From contig JAUCSE010000004.1 in the NCBI GenBank assembly GCA_030445275.1, forward strand, positions 1 through 56,913: 56,913 nucleotides of DNA, read 5' to 3'. This DNA comes from Mucilaginibacter sp. GTDB lineage: Bacteria; Bacteroidota; Bacteroidia; Sphingobacteriales; Sphingobacteriaceae. Position numbers and translations under genes: made by a program. The notes under the pieces were generated by a model. It searched no databases. It was not told where the DNA came from and saw only the letters and a program-made list of their open reading frames with translations. Shown here one piece after another: positions 33,567-43,428 of the stretch (the first letter of the stretch is position 1; each line of letters begins with the position of its first letter).

Positions 33567-34979
33567 ATGAAATTTTTCAGATTAGACTTATTGACGCTGT
33601 TAATAAGTCTTTTTATTTTGAATAGCTGTAAAAGGCAGGATGGGATTGGCCTGGGTATTGATTCTACAAACCAGATCAACGGGGCGTTAATTGTTGACTC
33701 AAACATTGTGATCAATACAGTGCCCGAAGACTCGACTATACTTGTAACTTCTGCTCTTGCAAAAACTCCTCTTGGTAACTTTGATGATCCTGTATTTGGA
33801 AATACCACATCAAATGTGGCCGTTGCCATCACATTACCGGGTAATGCTGCTTATACAGTACCTGCCGGTACATTAACCATTGACTCTGCTGTATTGGTGT
33901 TGCGTTATGCCAATGGTTTTTATGGTGATTCGCTTAATACCCGTTATATAGCAAATGTTTACCAGATGCAGGAAAAAGTACAGAGCCAAACCTACTACAG
34001 TACCAAACATTGGTTGGCCAATACCACCGTATTAGGCACAAAAACATTTACAGCCCGTACGCATGATAGTGTAACTATTGCCAATATCAGGGTGGGTCAG
34101 GTTGATACGATACAAAAAGCCGGGCCACAAGTGCGTATTCCATTCAGCCAGAAATTTATCTATGATAATCTGTTCAACGCCAATGGTTCACAACTAAACT
34201 CAGTACTGCTTTTTCAAAATGCAGTTAAAGGGCTATATATTAAATTGCAGAAAGCACAGGCTTCCAGTGTGGGTGGTATTATGCAGCTAGCACTTGATTC
34301 ATCACGTATTGATGTGTTTTATAAAGCAGTGAATGGTTCAACAATTGACACAGCAGTTGCTTCATTAACATTTACATCACACAGTGCCGATATAACACGT
34401 GTTCATTCAGCAACTATTACTGCTGCTTTGGCTAATCAGTCAACATCGCAAAATGCTATTTATTTGCAGGGACTTGGCGGTACAAGGGCTAAATTGAGTT
34501 TCCCGGGATTGAGTAAGTACAACCCTGACTCTATTGTATTAAACCGTGCCGAGTTGGTAATAGTACCGGTGGTAAATTCAGGTATACCATTTGCTCCGTT
34601 ACCCAAGTTAACGATGTACCAGCTGGATATAGCAAAACAACGTACCTATATTCAGGATGGTTCGCCGGGTGATTCACGTAATGCGACTACCGGTGTATTT
34701 GGCGGATGGTACGGACAATACAAAACCCAAAAGGAATATCATTTTATAGTAACAGCCTATATTCAGGATCTGATACGTAAAAAAACGGTTGATTACGGCA
34801 CCTATATTGCACCGATTGATACAACAGAACTTACAACTTCGGGCAGTATCAGCGCCACCAGCATTAGTCCAAGCATACAAACGGCTGCCCGGAGTATATT
34901 GGTTGGGAGTGATAATACGACATCAAACAAGGCAAATCATATTAAGTTAAATATCATTTATACCAAGATCCGTAAGTAA
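33567..34979 (+). CDS. DUF4270 family lipoprotein
   Basis: 470 residues. Lipobox FILNSC gives lipidation at Cys21. Family marks include the early segment TILVTSALAKTPLGNFDDPVFGNT, repeated beta strands such as TIDSAVLVLRYANGFYGD and SIVLNRAELVIVPVVN, and a late AYIQDLIRKK stretch. DUF4270 proteins are common surface or periplasmic lipoproteins of Bacteroidetes with unknown function. The gene starts 15 bp after the half glycogen synthase, which argues for one transcript, and a terminator follows before glmS. A role in envelope polysaccharide handling would fit its neighbours but is speculative. Confidence 0.9.
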   Translation: MKFFRLDLLTLLISLFILNSCKRQDGIGLGIDSTNQINGALIVDSNIVINTVPEDSTILVTSALAKTPLGNFDDPVFGNTTSNVAVAITLPGNAAYTVPAGTLTIDSAVLVLRYANGFYGDSLNTRYIANVYQMQEKVQSQTYYSTKHWLANTTVLGTKTFTARTHDSVTIANIRVGQVDTIQKAGPQVRIPFSQKFIYDNLFNANGSQLNSVLLFQNAVKGLYIKLQKAQASSVGGIMQLALDSSRIDVFYKAVNGSTIDTAVASLTFTSHSADITRVHSATITAALANQSTSQNAIYLQGLGGTRAKLSFPGLSKYNPDSIVLNRAELVIVPVVNSGIPFAPLPKLTMYQLDIAKQRTYIQDGSPGDSRNATTGVFGGWYGQYKTQKEYHFIVTAYIQDLIRKKTVDYGTYIAPIDTTELTTSGSISATSISPSIQTAARSILVGSDNTTSNKANHIKLNIIYTKIRK

Positions 34980-35004
34980 AAAGAATCTTCAATTAGATAA
35001 AAAG

Positions 35005-35023
35005 AATCCCCGATAAGGGGATT
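35005..35023 (+). terminator. Terminator after DUF4270
   Basis: AATCCCC (35005-35011) pairs with GGGGATT (35017-35023) and is followed by TTTTATTT; A-residues before the stem extend pairing with the T-run. It lies 25 bp after the DUF4270 stop codon. Confidence 0.85.
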
Positions 35024-35169
35024 TTTTATTTAAGCCAAATGCACTTCTTAAAATTTGTTTTGAAGTGGATAAAAACTCTCCTCTTTTCTCAAAAAATCGA
35101 AATAATTCGCTATGATTTATGTTATATAGCTAATTATTTTTGCTCCATTTACATCTTATAAATTTTATT

Positions 35170-37005
35170 ATGTGCGGAATTGTAGGTTATATTGGTTACC
35201 GGGATGCTTATCCAATAGTTATAAAAGGACTTCATCGTTTAGAGTATCGGGGCTATGACAGCGCCGGTGTTGCTTTGTTAGATAAAGAGTTAAAGGTTTA
35301 TAAAAAAGCCGGTAAGGTTGACGATCTTGAAAAGTTTGTGAAGGATATTGACCTGCAAGGAACAATAGGTATGGGGCATACCCGGTGGGCAACCCACGGA
35401 GAACCGAGCGACAGGAATTCACATCCACACTCCTCTGGTAACCGTAAACTAACTATCATCCATAATGGTATCATCGAAAATTATGGTACTATTAAGGAAG
35501 CTTTGCTGGCCAAAGGTCATGTTTTTAAAAGTGATACTGATACAGAGGTTTTAATTCACCTGATTGAGGATATACAGCTGCAGGGTGGTTTGGATTTGCG
35601 GGATGCTGTTAGGGTAGCCTTAAATAAAGTAATTGGCGCTTATGCCATTGTAATCATGAGTGCAGATGAGCCAGATCTGTTAATAGCGGCTCGTAAAGGT
35701 AGCCCTATGGTAATAGGAGTAGGTAAAGGTGAGTATTTTATAGCATCAGATGCTACCCCTATTGTTGAGTATACCAAAAATGTGATCTATTTAAATGATA
35801 ATGAAATAGCTTACATTAACAGGGAGAATCTGCTGATCAAAAATATTGATAACTCGGTTCAAACCCCATATATACAAGAGCTTGATCTGAAACTGGAGAT
35901 GCTGGAAAAAGGCGGTTATGACCACTTTATGCTCAAGGAGATATATGAGCAGCCCCGCTCCATACGTGATTGCCTGCGTGGCCGTATTTACCCTCAGCAG
36001 GGTAAGGTACAGTTAGGTGGCATAAAGGAATACACCGAGAAATTAAAAAATGTCGACCGCATTATCATCATTGCCTGTGGTACATCATGGCATGCAGGTT
36101 TGGTTGGCGAGTATTTGATTGAAGAGTATGCTCGTGTACCTGTTGAGGTAGAGTATGCATCTGAGTTCAGGTACCGTAATCCGATCATTACAGAGAAAGA
36201 TCTGGTGATAGCCATATCACAATCTGGCGAAACTGCGGATACCATGGCTGCCATTGAATTGGCTAAGGAAAAAGGCGCTACCATTTTTGGTATTTGTAAT
36301 GTAGTGGGAGCATCCATACCACGAACTACGCACGCAGGGGTTTATACTCATGCAGGTCCCGAAATTGGCGTAGCATCAACAAAGGCATTTACTGCCCAGG
36401 TTAGTGTGCTCACACTTATTGCTTTTTATATAGCTCAACAGCGAGGTACTATAACACAAAGCAAATTGGTGGAGTATTTAACTGAGCTTAATGAAATCCC
36501 TCAATTGGTTGAGCGGGCCTTAAAATCAAACGATCATGTTAAAATGATTGCTGCAAAGTTTAAGGATTCAACCAATTGCCTGTTCCTGGGCCGGGGAAGC
36601 TCGTTTCCGGTAGCATTAGAGGGCGCTTTAAAGCTTAAAGAAATATCTTATATACATGCAGAAGGTTATCCTGCTGCCGAAATGAAACACGGCCCTATCG
36701 CCTTAATTGATGATGATATGCCAGTGGTGTTTATTGCAACTCAACATTCATCATACGAAAAAGTGATCAGTAATATACAGGAAGTAAAGGCACGTAAAGG
36801 TCATGTAATAGCCATTGTTACCGAAGGGGATACGGAAGTGAAAAACATGGCCGATTATGTAATTGAGATACCTCAAACCAACGAGGCTTTTGTACCGTTG
36901 TTAGCAACCATACCATTGCAATTATTGGCCTATCATATAGCCGTAATGCGAGGTTGTAACGTTGATCAACCACGTAACCTGGCCAAGTCTGTTACGGTGG
37001 AATAG
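35170..37005 (+). CDS. glmS: Glutamine-fructose-6-phosphate aminotransferase
   Basis: 611 residues from ATG at 35170; the frame extends upstream to 35140 but the enzyme must begin MCGIVGY so that removal of Met exposes catalytic Cys. The glutaminase domain (about 1-235) has HTRWATHG and SDxNSHPH. Two SIS domains follow (about 290-430 and 460-600), with the CGTSWHAG and SQSGETADT sugar-phosphate loops. The C-terminus ends in PRNLAKSVTVE, the normal tail. It makes glucosamine-6-phosphate for peptidoglycan and lipid A. I do not see a glmS ribozyme in the 165 bp leader, as expected outside Firmicutes. Confidence 0.97.
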   Translation: MCGIVGYIGYRDAYPIVIKGLHRLEYRGYDSAGVALLDKELKVYKKAGKVDDLEKFVKDIDLQGTIGMGHTRWATHGEPSDRNSHPHSSGNRKLTIIHNGIIENYGTIKEALLAKGHVFKSDTDTEVLIHLIEDIQLQGGLDLRDAVRVALNKVIGAYAIVIMSADEPDLLIAARKGSPMVIGVGKGEYFIASDATPIVEYTKNVIYLNDNEIAYINRENLLIKNIDNSVQTPYIQELDLKLEMLEKGGYDHFMLKEIYEQPRSIRDCLRGRIYPQQGKVQLGGIKEYTEKLKNVDRIIIIACGTSWHAGLVGEYLIEEYARVPVEVEYASEFRYRNPIITEKDLVIAISQSGETADTMAAIELAKEKGATIFGICNVVGASIPRTTHAGVYTHAGPEIGVASTKAFTAQVSVLTLIAFYIAQQRGTITQSKLVEYLTELNEIPQLVERALKSNDHVKMIAAKFKDSTNCLFLGRGSSFPVALEGALKLKEISYIHAEGYPAAEMKHGPIALIDDDMPVVFIATQHSSYEKVISNIQEVKARKGHVIAIVTEGDTEVKNMADYVIEIPQTNEAFVPLLATIPLQLLAYHIAVMRGCNVDQPRNLAKSVTVE

Positions 37006-37010
37006 GTTTT

Positions 37011-37104
37011 AAGCCAAAAGTCTTAAGTAAAGAAAAAGTCCTAAGCCTGTAGTGTTTTTTAATACTATTACAGACTTAGGGCTTTTAACTTAAGGCTTAA
37101 CGCT
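37011..37104. repeat. Imperfect inverted repeat between glmS and katA
   Basis: AGCCAAAAGTCTTAAG followed by AAGTCCTAAGCCTGTA is matched in reverse by TACAGACTTAGGGCTTTTAACTTAAGGCTT (37069 onwards, interrupted here by small mismatches). It lies between convergent genes and probably terminates both. Confidence 0.75.
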
Positions 37105-37106
37105 TT

Positions 37107-38606
37107 TTAAACAGAAGCCGGCATTTGCTTCATGGTTTCGGTCAGGTCAAGCTCCAGACCTTTGGCAATGGCCATACCTAAATTAATATCGGCCCTGAAC
37201 CAGTGGCACAACTGGCGGTTTACAATTTGATCTTTTTTAGGGCCATCAATACCACTCATAGAGTTTACGATATTGTTGATCAGATCTTGTTTTGCCTGTG
37301 CATCCATTAAGCGGTATAAATTACCCGGTTGGCTGTAATGATCGTTTTCGCCTTCTGCATTGCGGTCATACCAATCCGCAACAGAATTGCCAAAGTCCCA
37401 GGCCGGTTCCTTATAGCTTTGATCTTCTTCAATGTTATCAAAACTGTTAGGGAAGTAATTAGGACCTGAACCATGATTACCATCTACGCGCATTTGGCCA
37501 TCTCTTTCGTAATTGCTTACCAGGTACGGACATTTGTTTACAGGTATCTGCTCATAATTGCCACCTAAACGGTACCGGTGTGCATCAGGATACGACAAAA
37601 TACGTCCCTGTAACATTTTATCAGGCGAATAGCCAACACCATCAACAACGTGAGCCGGTGCAAAGGCAGCTTGCTCCACATGGGCAAAGTAATTGTCTGG
37701 ATTTTCATTAAGTTCCATGGTGCCCACATCAATCAGCGGATAATCTGCATGTGGCCATACTTTAGTAAGGTCAAACGGATTAATGTGATATGTTTTGGCA
37801 TCTTCTTCCGGCATTACCTGGATTTTTAAATCCCATTTTGGGAAGTCGCCGTTGTCAATTGCCGTTAATAGATCATGTTGTGCAAAGTCTGGTGCTTTAC
37901 CGCGCATTTCACCAGCTTCGGCATCGGTAAAGTTTTTAATGCCCTGCTGGGTTTTAAAATGAAACTTTACCCAAAATCTTTCGTTTTGTGCATTGATGAA
38001 GGAAAAAGTATGGCTTCCAAATCCATCCATATGGCGATAACCGTAGGGTGTTCCCCTGTCGCTCATCAAAATAGTTACCTGGTGTAAACTCTCAGGGTTT
38101 AACGACCAGAAATCCCACATCATGGTAGCGCTTTTGCTGTTGGTATAAGGATCGCGTTTTTGCGTGTGGATAAAATCACTGAACTTCTTTGGGTCTTTTA
38201 TAAAAAACACCGGTGTGTTATTTCCAACCAAATCCCAGTTGCCATCTTCGGTGTAAAATTTTATAGCAAAACCTCTTGGGTCGCGTTCAGTATCGGCTGA
38301 TCCTTTTTCGCCACCTACAGTTGAAAAACGTAAAAATAATTTGGTTTCCTTACCTATGGTGTTAAATATTTTAGCCCTGGTATATTTTGAAATGTCATGA
38401 GTAATGGTCAATTTGCCATAAGCGCCTGATCCTTTTGCATGTACAACACGCTCAGGGATACGCTCGCGGTTAAAGTGAGCCATTTTTTCATGGAGAATAA
38501 AGTCCTGTAACAGGATCGGTCCTCTTGGCCCGGCGGTCTGTGAATTTTCATGTTCCGCATATGGTTTGCCAGAGGCTGTAGTTAGTTTTCTTTTATTAGT
38601 TTCCAT
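37107..38606 (-). CDS. katA: Catalase (monofunctional haem type)
   Basis: 499 residues, small-subunit catalase length. It converts hydrogen peroxide to water and oxygen. The distal His56 lies in [13 protein letters not shown], the distal Asn in [10 protein letters not shown] (128-129), and the proximal haem tyrosine in [16 protein letters not shown]. The dry start ([22 protein letters not shown]) is standard. It is divergently transcribed from oxyR across 87 bp, which is the usual arrangement for peroxide-controlled catalase. Confidence 0.96.
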   Translation of the reverse strand: METNKRKLTTASGKPYAEHENSQTAGPRGPILLQDFILHEKMAHFNRERIPERVVHAKGSGAYGKLTITHDISKYTRAKIFNTIGKETKLFLRFSTVGGEKGSADTERDPRGFAIKFYTEDGNWDLVGNNTPVFFIKDPKKFSDFIHTQKRDPYTNSKSATMMWDFWSLNPESLHQVTILMSDRGTPYGYRHMDGFGSHTFSFINAQNERFWVKFHFKTQQGIKNFTDAEAGEMRGKAPDFAQHDLLTAIDNGDFPKWDLKIQVMPEEDAKTYHINPFDLTKVWPHADYPLIDVGTMELNENPDNYFAHVEQAAFAPAHVVDGVGYSPDKMLQGRILSYPDAHRYRLGGNYEQIPVNKCPYLVSNYERDGQMRVDGNHGSGPNYFPNSFDNIEEDQSYKEPAWDFGNSVADWYDRNAEGENDHYSQPGNLYRLMDAQAKQDLINNIVNSMSGIDGPKKDQIVNRQLCHWFRADINLGMAIAKGLELDLTETMKQMPASV

Positions 38607-38642
38607 AGTAATTGGGTTTGCTAATTCAAAAATCAGTATAAT

Positions 38643-38693
38643 ATTTCAATAGAAAAAATCAATAATTGTTATATTTGAATAGAATTTATCTAT
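38643..38693. promoter_or_regulatory. Putative OxyR operator in the katA-oxyR spacer
   Basis: ATTTCAATAGAA (38643-38654) and ATTTGAATAGAA (38673-38684) are direct repeats 30 bp apart, about three helical turns. The second continues into ATAG-N7-CTAT (38679-38693), the half-operator pattern known for OxyR in E. coli, ending against the oxyR ATG at 38694. TATATTTG at 38670-38677 could be the -7 of the oxyR promoter. The site would let OxyR control both genes. Confidence 0.55.
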
Positions 38694-39629
38694 ATGACCA
38701 TTACGCAACTTGAATACATTGTAGCTGTTGATACCTACCGGAGTTTTGTATTAGCAGCCGAAAAATGCTTTGTTACACAGCCTACGCTAAGCATGCAGGT
38801 GCAAAAGCTGGAAGATACGCTTGGTGTAAAGCTGTTTGACCGCAGCAAACAACCCGTAGTTCCTACCGAAATCGGTATTGAGATCATTACACAAGCACGT
38901 ATTATGCTGTCGGAAAGTGAAAAAATAAAGGAAATTATTACTGACCGACAACGGGAATTATCCGGCGAATTAAGGGTGGGTATTATCCCTACTGTATCCC
39001 CTTATATATTGCCTAAAATAATACATGGCTTTATTGAAAAGTATCCGCAGGTTAAACTGATAGTTTGGGAGCAAACTACAGAAGAAATTGTACAGCAGTT
39101 AAAATTAGGGAAGATTGATTGTGGTATCATGTCGACCCCTTTACATGAAAGCACCTTAACCGAGATTCCCGTTTTTTATGAAAACTTTGTAGCCTACGTA
39201 TCTAAAAACAGTAAACTTTCAAAAAAGAAAAGTATCAACCCTGAGGATATTGATATGGAGGAGATATGGATATTAAATGAGGGCCATTGCATGCGCGAAC
39301 AAGTTTTAAACATTTGCCAGCGCCGTAAATCAACCAAAGGGTTTCAGCATTTTGAATATAATACAGGCAGTGTTGAAACTTTAAAACGGATGGTTGACCA
39401 AAATAATGGTGCCACTATATTACCTGAATTGGCCCTGGCCGATCTGAACGATAAACAATTGGACAGGGTACGCTACTTTAAATCGCCAGAGCCTGCCCGC
39501 GAGGTAAGTATTGTTATTCAGCGCAACTTTTTAAAACGTCGCATGATTGAGGCTCTTAAAAATGAGATACTGGACTTTGTACCCAAACGAATGAAAAGTA
39601 AAAAGAAGAAAGAGGTAATGGATGTTTAA
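38694..39629 (+). CDS. oxyR: Hydrogen peroxide-sensing LysR-type regulator OxyR
   Basis: 311 residues. The N-terminal helix-turn-helix (about 1-60) includes SFVLAAEKCFVTQPTLSMQVQKLE. In the effector domain the redox cysteines are Cys199 and Cys208 in GHCMREQVLNIC, with the same spacing and numbering as in E. coli OxyR, so disulfide sensing is expected. It is divergent from katA and likely regulates it. The start is fixed by MTITQLEYIVAV, the usual OxyR opening. Cys25 and Cys143 are extra cysteines not obviously involved. Confidence 0.95.
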   Translation: MTITQLEYIVAVDTYRSFVLAAEKCFVTQPTLSMQVQKLEDTLGVKLFDRSKQPVVPTEIGIEIITQARIMLSESEKIKEIITDRQRELSGELRVGIIPTVSPYILPKIIHGFIEKYPQVKLIVWEQTTEEIVQQLKLGKIDCGIMSTPLHESTLTEIPVFYENFVAYVSKNSKLSKKKSINPEDIDMEEIWILNEGHCMREQVLNICQRRKSTKGFQHFEYNTGSVETLKRMVDQNNGATILPELALADLNDKQLDRVRYFKSPEPAREVSIVIQRNFLKRRMIEALKNEILDFVPKRMKSKKKKEVMDV

Positions 39630-39660
39630 TGAGTTTTAAAAGGGTTTAGCTAAGATTTTA

Positions 39661-39742
39661 TTATTAGTAATTATTCTAAATAATTTGGATTGTAAGGCCG
39701 CGTGTCTTATTTTTGGCAATTATTTATAATTAGTCTAAATAA
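39661..39742 (+). promoter_or_regulatory. Two 23-bp putative Fur boxes before the TonB-dependent receptor
   Basis: The 23-mers at 39661-39683 and 39720-39742 are identical at 20 positions and end TCTAAATAA. The second is a dyad with perfect 7-bp outer arms (TTATTTA / TAAATAA) and the first has 5-bp outer arms. Both resemble the TTATTTAGAATnATTCTAAATAA type of iron box. They lie 59 bp apart, the second touching the start codon at 39744. Confidence 0.6.
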
Positions 39743-39743
39743 A

Positions 39744-42164
39744 ATGCAACAACCCTTACTTAATTTTCACAAACTATTTACTCTCTCTCTATTAACAGTC
39801 GCACTGATCTTCAATTCAGTTTTCGCCATAGCGCAACAATCAAAAGGAACAATCAAAGGTCATATTAAGATTCATAATGATGGGCCTGCCGAGAATGTAT
39901 CTGTTACCTTAAAAGGTACAAAATACGGTACAGTAACTGACGAAAATGGCGATTTTATCTTAAGAGTACCACAAGGTTCATATACTTTGTTGGTATCGCA
40001 GGTAGGCAGTAAAAGCCAGGAAACATCGGTTGATGTGGTGGCAGGGCAAACTATTACCTTACCCCACTTTACCGTAAGTAATGCTGATAATAACTTAAAA
40101 GAAGTAAGTATTAATGGTAGTAAGGTAAACAAATTTAAACGCAGCAAAAGTCAGGATGTGGCCAAGATGCCATTGAATAACCTGGAGAATGCCCAGGTTT
40201 ATACAACCATAACCAATCAGTTATTACAGGAACAACAGATTTTTTCGGTTGATGACGCTATGAGGAATGCAACCGGGGTACAAAAAATGTGGGAAGCAAC
40301 CGGTCGTGGTGGCGATGGCGGTAGTTATTATAATTCACGTGGGTTTATTGTACAAGCAAAGCTTCGGAATGGCATAGCGGGTAACATTACCTCTGGTATT
40401 GATGCTGTTAATTTGGACAGAATAGAAGTGATCAAAGGCCCGTCTGCAACTTTATTTGGGAGTACCTTAACCTCATACGGAGGTTTAATTAACCGGGTAA
40501 CCAAAACACCTTATGATTCGTTTGGAGGTGAAGTAACCTTTGCTGATGGTAATTATGATTTTCACCGTGTGGCCATTGATATAAATACGCCATTGGATGT
40601 GCAAAAGAAAGTATTGTTCAGGTTAAACAGTGCGTTTAACAACGAAGGCAGCTTTCAAAATAATATATTTAACCGTGCCTGGGCTATAGCCCCAAGTTTG
40701 CTTTATAAGGTTAATGATAGGTTAACGATATCAGCAGATGCAGAATTGTCTTATGGTAAAAACATCGGTAAATCGATCTTCTTTATGCCTTACGGACAAA
40801 CGGTAGCAGCTTTAGGATATACCAGTGCCGATCAGTTAAAATTGGATTATAACCAATCCTATCATGGCGATGACCTGACACAAACCTCAAGAAGCACCAA
40901 TTTTTTCGGACAGGTGAAATATAAAATATCCGATCAATGGACAACAAGTACCAATATCAGTTCAACCAATAGTTTTTCAAATGGATTTGGCCCTTACTTT
41001 TATTTGCTTCCAAAGGATTCAATTTCCCGCGAGGATCAGTCTACCAAGAATAGTAAAGATAACATGATCGAGATACAGCAAAACTTTAACGGCGATTTCA
41101 AGATCGGTAAATTCAGGAACAGGTTTGTTGGTGGTTTGGATTTCTTCAGGGAAAACTCTAATCAGTATTTTTATAGCGGGATATTTGACAGGGTTTCAGT
41201 ATTAGGAAATCAGGATTACTCCAATTTTAATAAAATGAGCATGGATGCCGTTTATGCGGCTGGAACAACTTCTCCATATCTTGCTATCTTCAAAACCAAT
41301 ACCTATAGTGCATATGTTTCTGATGTGTTTAATATCACCGATCAGTTAATAGCTTCGGCAGCATTACGTGTTGACCGTTTTGATAATAAAGGTAGTTACA
41401 ATCCAACAACTAATACCACATCCGGAGCTTATAAACAAACTGCGTTTTCACCAAAGTTTGGTTTGATCTATCAGCCGGTTAAGGATCATGTGGCTTTATT
41501 TGCTAACTATCAGAACGGTTTTACAAACGTAACCGGCTTAACAGAAGATAACAAACCATTAAAACCAGAAGAGGCTAACCAACTGGAAGGCGGTGTTAAA
41601 ATCGATCTGTTTGATGGCAAATTGAGCAGTACGCTAAGTTATTATGATATTAAAGTAAAGGATAAAGCCCGGCCTTACGGAGGTCCAAATCCTAATACAT
41701 ATATTCAGGACGGAACTCAATATAGCCGTGGTATCGAAGCTGAGGTAATAGCAAATCCAGTAAGAGGCTTAAATATCGTTGCTGGATTTGCATACAACAA
41801 TTCAAAATTGGAGAAAACCGGTGATGCTACCGTAGATGGTTTGCGCCCAACCACAGCAGGATCACCTTACCAAGCTAACTTTTGGGCTAGCTACCGGATA
41901 TCAAAAGGTGTAGTAAGGGGGCTTGGCTTTGGCTTTGGCGGTAATTATGCTAGTGATAACAAAATTATAAATAGTAAAACGCTTGGTGTATTTTCGTTAC
42001 CTGCATATACCGTGTTAAACGCGTCGGCATTTTATGATGTGAGCCAGTACAGGGTAGGTTTTAAAATGGATAACCTTACAAACGAAAAATACTGGATCGG
42101 TTATACCACGGTTAACCCGCAGAAGTTAAGAAACTACGCGCTTACGTTTGCTTATAAATTTTAG
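39744..42164 (+). CDS. TonB-dependent siderophore-type receptor
   Basis: 806 residues from ATG at 39744, chosen because it starts a normal signal peptide (MQQPLLNFHKLFTLSLL, cleavage near AIAQQ) and lies just past a putative Fur box; the frame opens 42 bp earlier. A carboxypeptidase-regulatory-like domain (about 36-115, TIKGHIKIHNDGPAENVSVTLKG) precedes the plug (about 145-275, with RIEVIKGPSATLFGS) and a 22-strand barrel ending in YALTFAYKF, with the terminal Phe expected for outer-membrane insertion. It takes up a ferric siderophore or haem using TonB. The gene is followed two bases later by the PepSY gene, so both are in one iron-regulated operon. The ligand is not predictable. Confidence 0.95.
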   Translation: MQQPLLNFHKLFTLSLLTVALIFNSVFAIAQQSKGTIKGHIKIHNDGPAENVSVTLKGTKYGTVTDENGDFILRVPQGSYTLLVSQVGSKSQETSVDVVAGQTITLPHFTVSNADNNLKEVSINGSKVNKFKRSKSQDVAKMPLNNLENAQVYTTITNQLLQEQQIFSVDDAMRNATGVQKMWEATGRGGDGGSYYNSRGFIVQAKLRNGIAGNITSGIDAVNLDRIEVIKGPSATLFGSTLTSYGGLINRVTKTPYDSFGGEVTFADGNYDFHRVAIDINTPLDVQKKVLFRLNSAFNNEGSFQNNIFNRAWAIAPSLLYKVNDRLTISADAELSYGKNIGKSIFFMPYGQTVAALGYTSADQLKLDYNQSYHGDDLTQTSRSTNFFGQVKYKISDQWTTSTNISSTNSFSNGFGPYFYLLPKDSISREDQSTKNSKDNMIEIQQNFNGDFKIGKFRNRFVGGLDFFRENSNQYFYSGIFDRVSVLGNQDYSNFNKMSMDAVYAAGTTSPYLAIFKTNTYSAYVSDVFNITDQLIASAALRVDRFDNKGSYNPTTNTTSGAYKQTAFSPKFGLIYQPVKDHVALFANYQNGFTNVTGLTEDNKPLKPEEANQLEGGVKIDLFDGKLSSTLSYYDIKVKDKARPYGGPNPNTYIQDGTQYSRGIEAEVIANPVRGLNIVAGFAYNNSKLEKTGDATVDGLRPTTAGSPYQANFWASYRISKGVVRGLGFGFGGNYASDNKIINSKTLGVFSLPAYTVLNASAFYDVSQYRVGFKMDNLTNEKYWIGYTTVNPQKLRNYALTFAYKF

Positions 42165-42165
42165 T

Positions 42166-43323
42166 ATGAACTTTAAAAAAGTCATATTGTTCTGTCATCG
42201 CTGGCTCGGATTTATATCCGGGCTAGTGGTGTTTATTGTGAGTATTACAGGATGTCTTTTTTGTTTTCAGGACGAGATACAGGATACCTTTTTAAGTTAC
42301 CGCCACGTTGAGGTGCAAAGTAAGCCTTTTATGGCACCATCGCTTATTAAAGCCGAAGCGCTAAAAGGCAGGCCAGGTGCAACTGCCAGCTTTATGTCTT
42401 ATTATGCTGCCGATCGCCCTGTCGTGGTATTTACAGCTATCCCTAAGGAAGGGATGCTGTTTGTTTACTTAAACCCCTACACCGGGAAGATACTCCATAC
42501 AGAAAACCTTGCACGTAACTTTTTTGTTATTGTTGAGTATATACACCTTTACCTGTTGCTGCCTGCAAAGGTTGGTAGTTTGGTAGTGGGTATATCTGTT
42601 ATCATATTTATTGTATTGATGATAACTGGAATAGTGCTTTGGTGGCCAAAACGGAAAAGCGATCGCAAACGCAGTTTTACTATCAAATGGAATGGCCGCT
42701 GGCGCAGGGTAAACTATGATCTGCACAATGTACTGGGATTTTACGCAACCAGTATTGCCGTTATATTGGCATTAACGGGCCTATCAATGGTTTTTGAATC
42801 GGTGCGCGATGGGATTTATGCTACAGCTAACCTGGGCAAAAGCTATCCTGTCGAAAAAGTGGTTCATAAGTCTGACTCGCTGTTAAAAGGCAAGGTTGAT
42901 AACAAAACTGTTATTGATAAAGCATTTACGGCCGCGCAGCTTGGCTCGCCATCTGCCGAAATGTTTATGATTGAGGATGAAGCGTCAAATTCGAGTACCG
43001 TTGGTATTACTGCCTTTGCCAAAAGCCTGCATTATTATAATAGCGACGCCTATGAGTTTGATAAATATACAGGTAAGCTGCTCAAATATTTACCCCAATC
43101 AAAAAAGAGCGCGGGTTTAAAGATGAACGAGATGAATTATGACCTGCATGTGGGGCAAATTGGTGGTTTAACCACCAAGATCATCGCTTTTTTAGCCAGT
43201 TTGATCTGCGCATCATTACCCATAACAGGTTTTATTATTTGGCTGGGTAAACGCAAAAAGTCAAAATCAAAACAGGTAAAAAACGTGGTGCACAGGCGGG
43301 TACATAAACAGCATTTGGCATAA
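42166..43323 (+). CDS. PepSY-associated inner-membrane reductase-like protein
   Basis: 385 residues from ATG at 42166, one base after the receptor's stop codon; an in-frame ATG at 42148 overlaps the receptor and lacks the MNFKKVILFCHRWLGF start typical of the family. Four hydrophobic segments are seen (about 15-35, 135-160, 190-210, 345-365), with His-rich ends such as FCHRWLG, EYIHLYLLLP, NYDLHNVLGFY and NYDLHVGQIGG that could bind two haems across the membrane. PepSY_TM proteins paired with siderophore receptors are thought to reduce ferric siderophores in the periplasm. The context supports that role, but it remains inferred. The tail is strongly basic. Confidence 0.9.
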   Translation: MNFKKVILFCHRWLGFISGLVVFIVSITGCLFCFQDEIQDTFLSYRHVEVQSKPFMAPSLIKAEALKGRPGATASFMSYYAADRPVVVFTAIPKEGMLFVYLNPYTGKILHTENLARNFFVIVEYIHLYLLLPAKVGSLVVGISVIIFIVLMITGIVLWWPKRKSDRKRSFTIKWNGRWRRVNYDLHNVLGFYATSIAVILALTGLSMVFESVRDGIYATANLGKSYPVEKVVHKSDSLLKGKVDNKTVIDKAFTAAQLGSPSAEMFMIEDEASNSSTVGITAFAKSLHYYNSDAYEFDKYTGKLLKYLPQSKKSAGLKMNEMNYDLHVGQIGGLTTKIIAFLASLICASLPITGFIIWLGKRKKSKSKQVKNVVHRRVHKQHLA

Positions 43324-43335
43324 TATCAACCGGGT

Positions 43336-43416
43336 TTGTCATGCTGAACGGAGTGAAGCATCTATTCTGAAGTATGGATAGTCAATAAATAGATCCTTCG
43401 TTCCCCAGGATGACAA
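43336..43416. repeat. Palindromic element, GTCATnCTGAACG family
   Basis: It starts TTGTCATGCTGAACG and ends CAGGATGACAA; between them GAAGCATCTATTCTG is matched by AATAGATCCTTCG. Full-length copies are at 45602-45683 and 47708-47787, half a copy at 124-148. It separates the convergent PepSY and reductase genes and may act as a terminator. Confidence 0.88.
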
Positions 43417-43428
43417 ATTGATAGTTTA

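Noticed and set aside
32727..33567. Half glycogen synthase as a frameshifted full-length gene
   Set aside because: The stop is followed after 15 bp by a complete DUF4270 lipoprotein, and no frame contains a remnant of the second synthase domain.
35024..35169. glmS ribozyme or riboswitch
   Set aside because: I see no ribozyme core in the leader, only a terminator of the preceding gene and AT-rich DNA.
39630..39743. Earlier start (39702) for the TonB-dependent receptor
   Set aside because: It would place coding sequence over a putative Fur box and before a perfect signal peptide.
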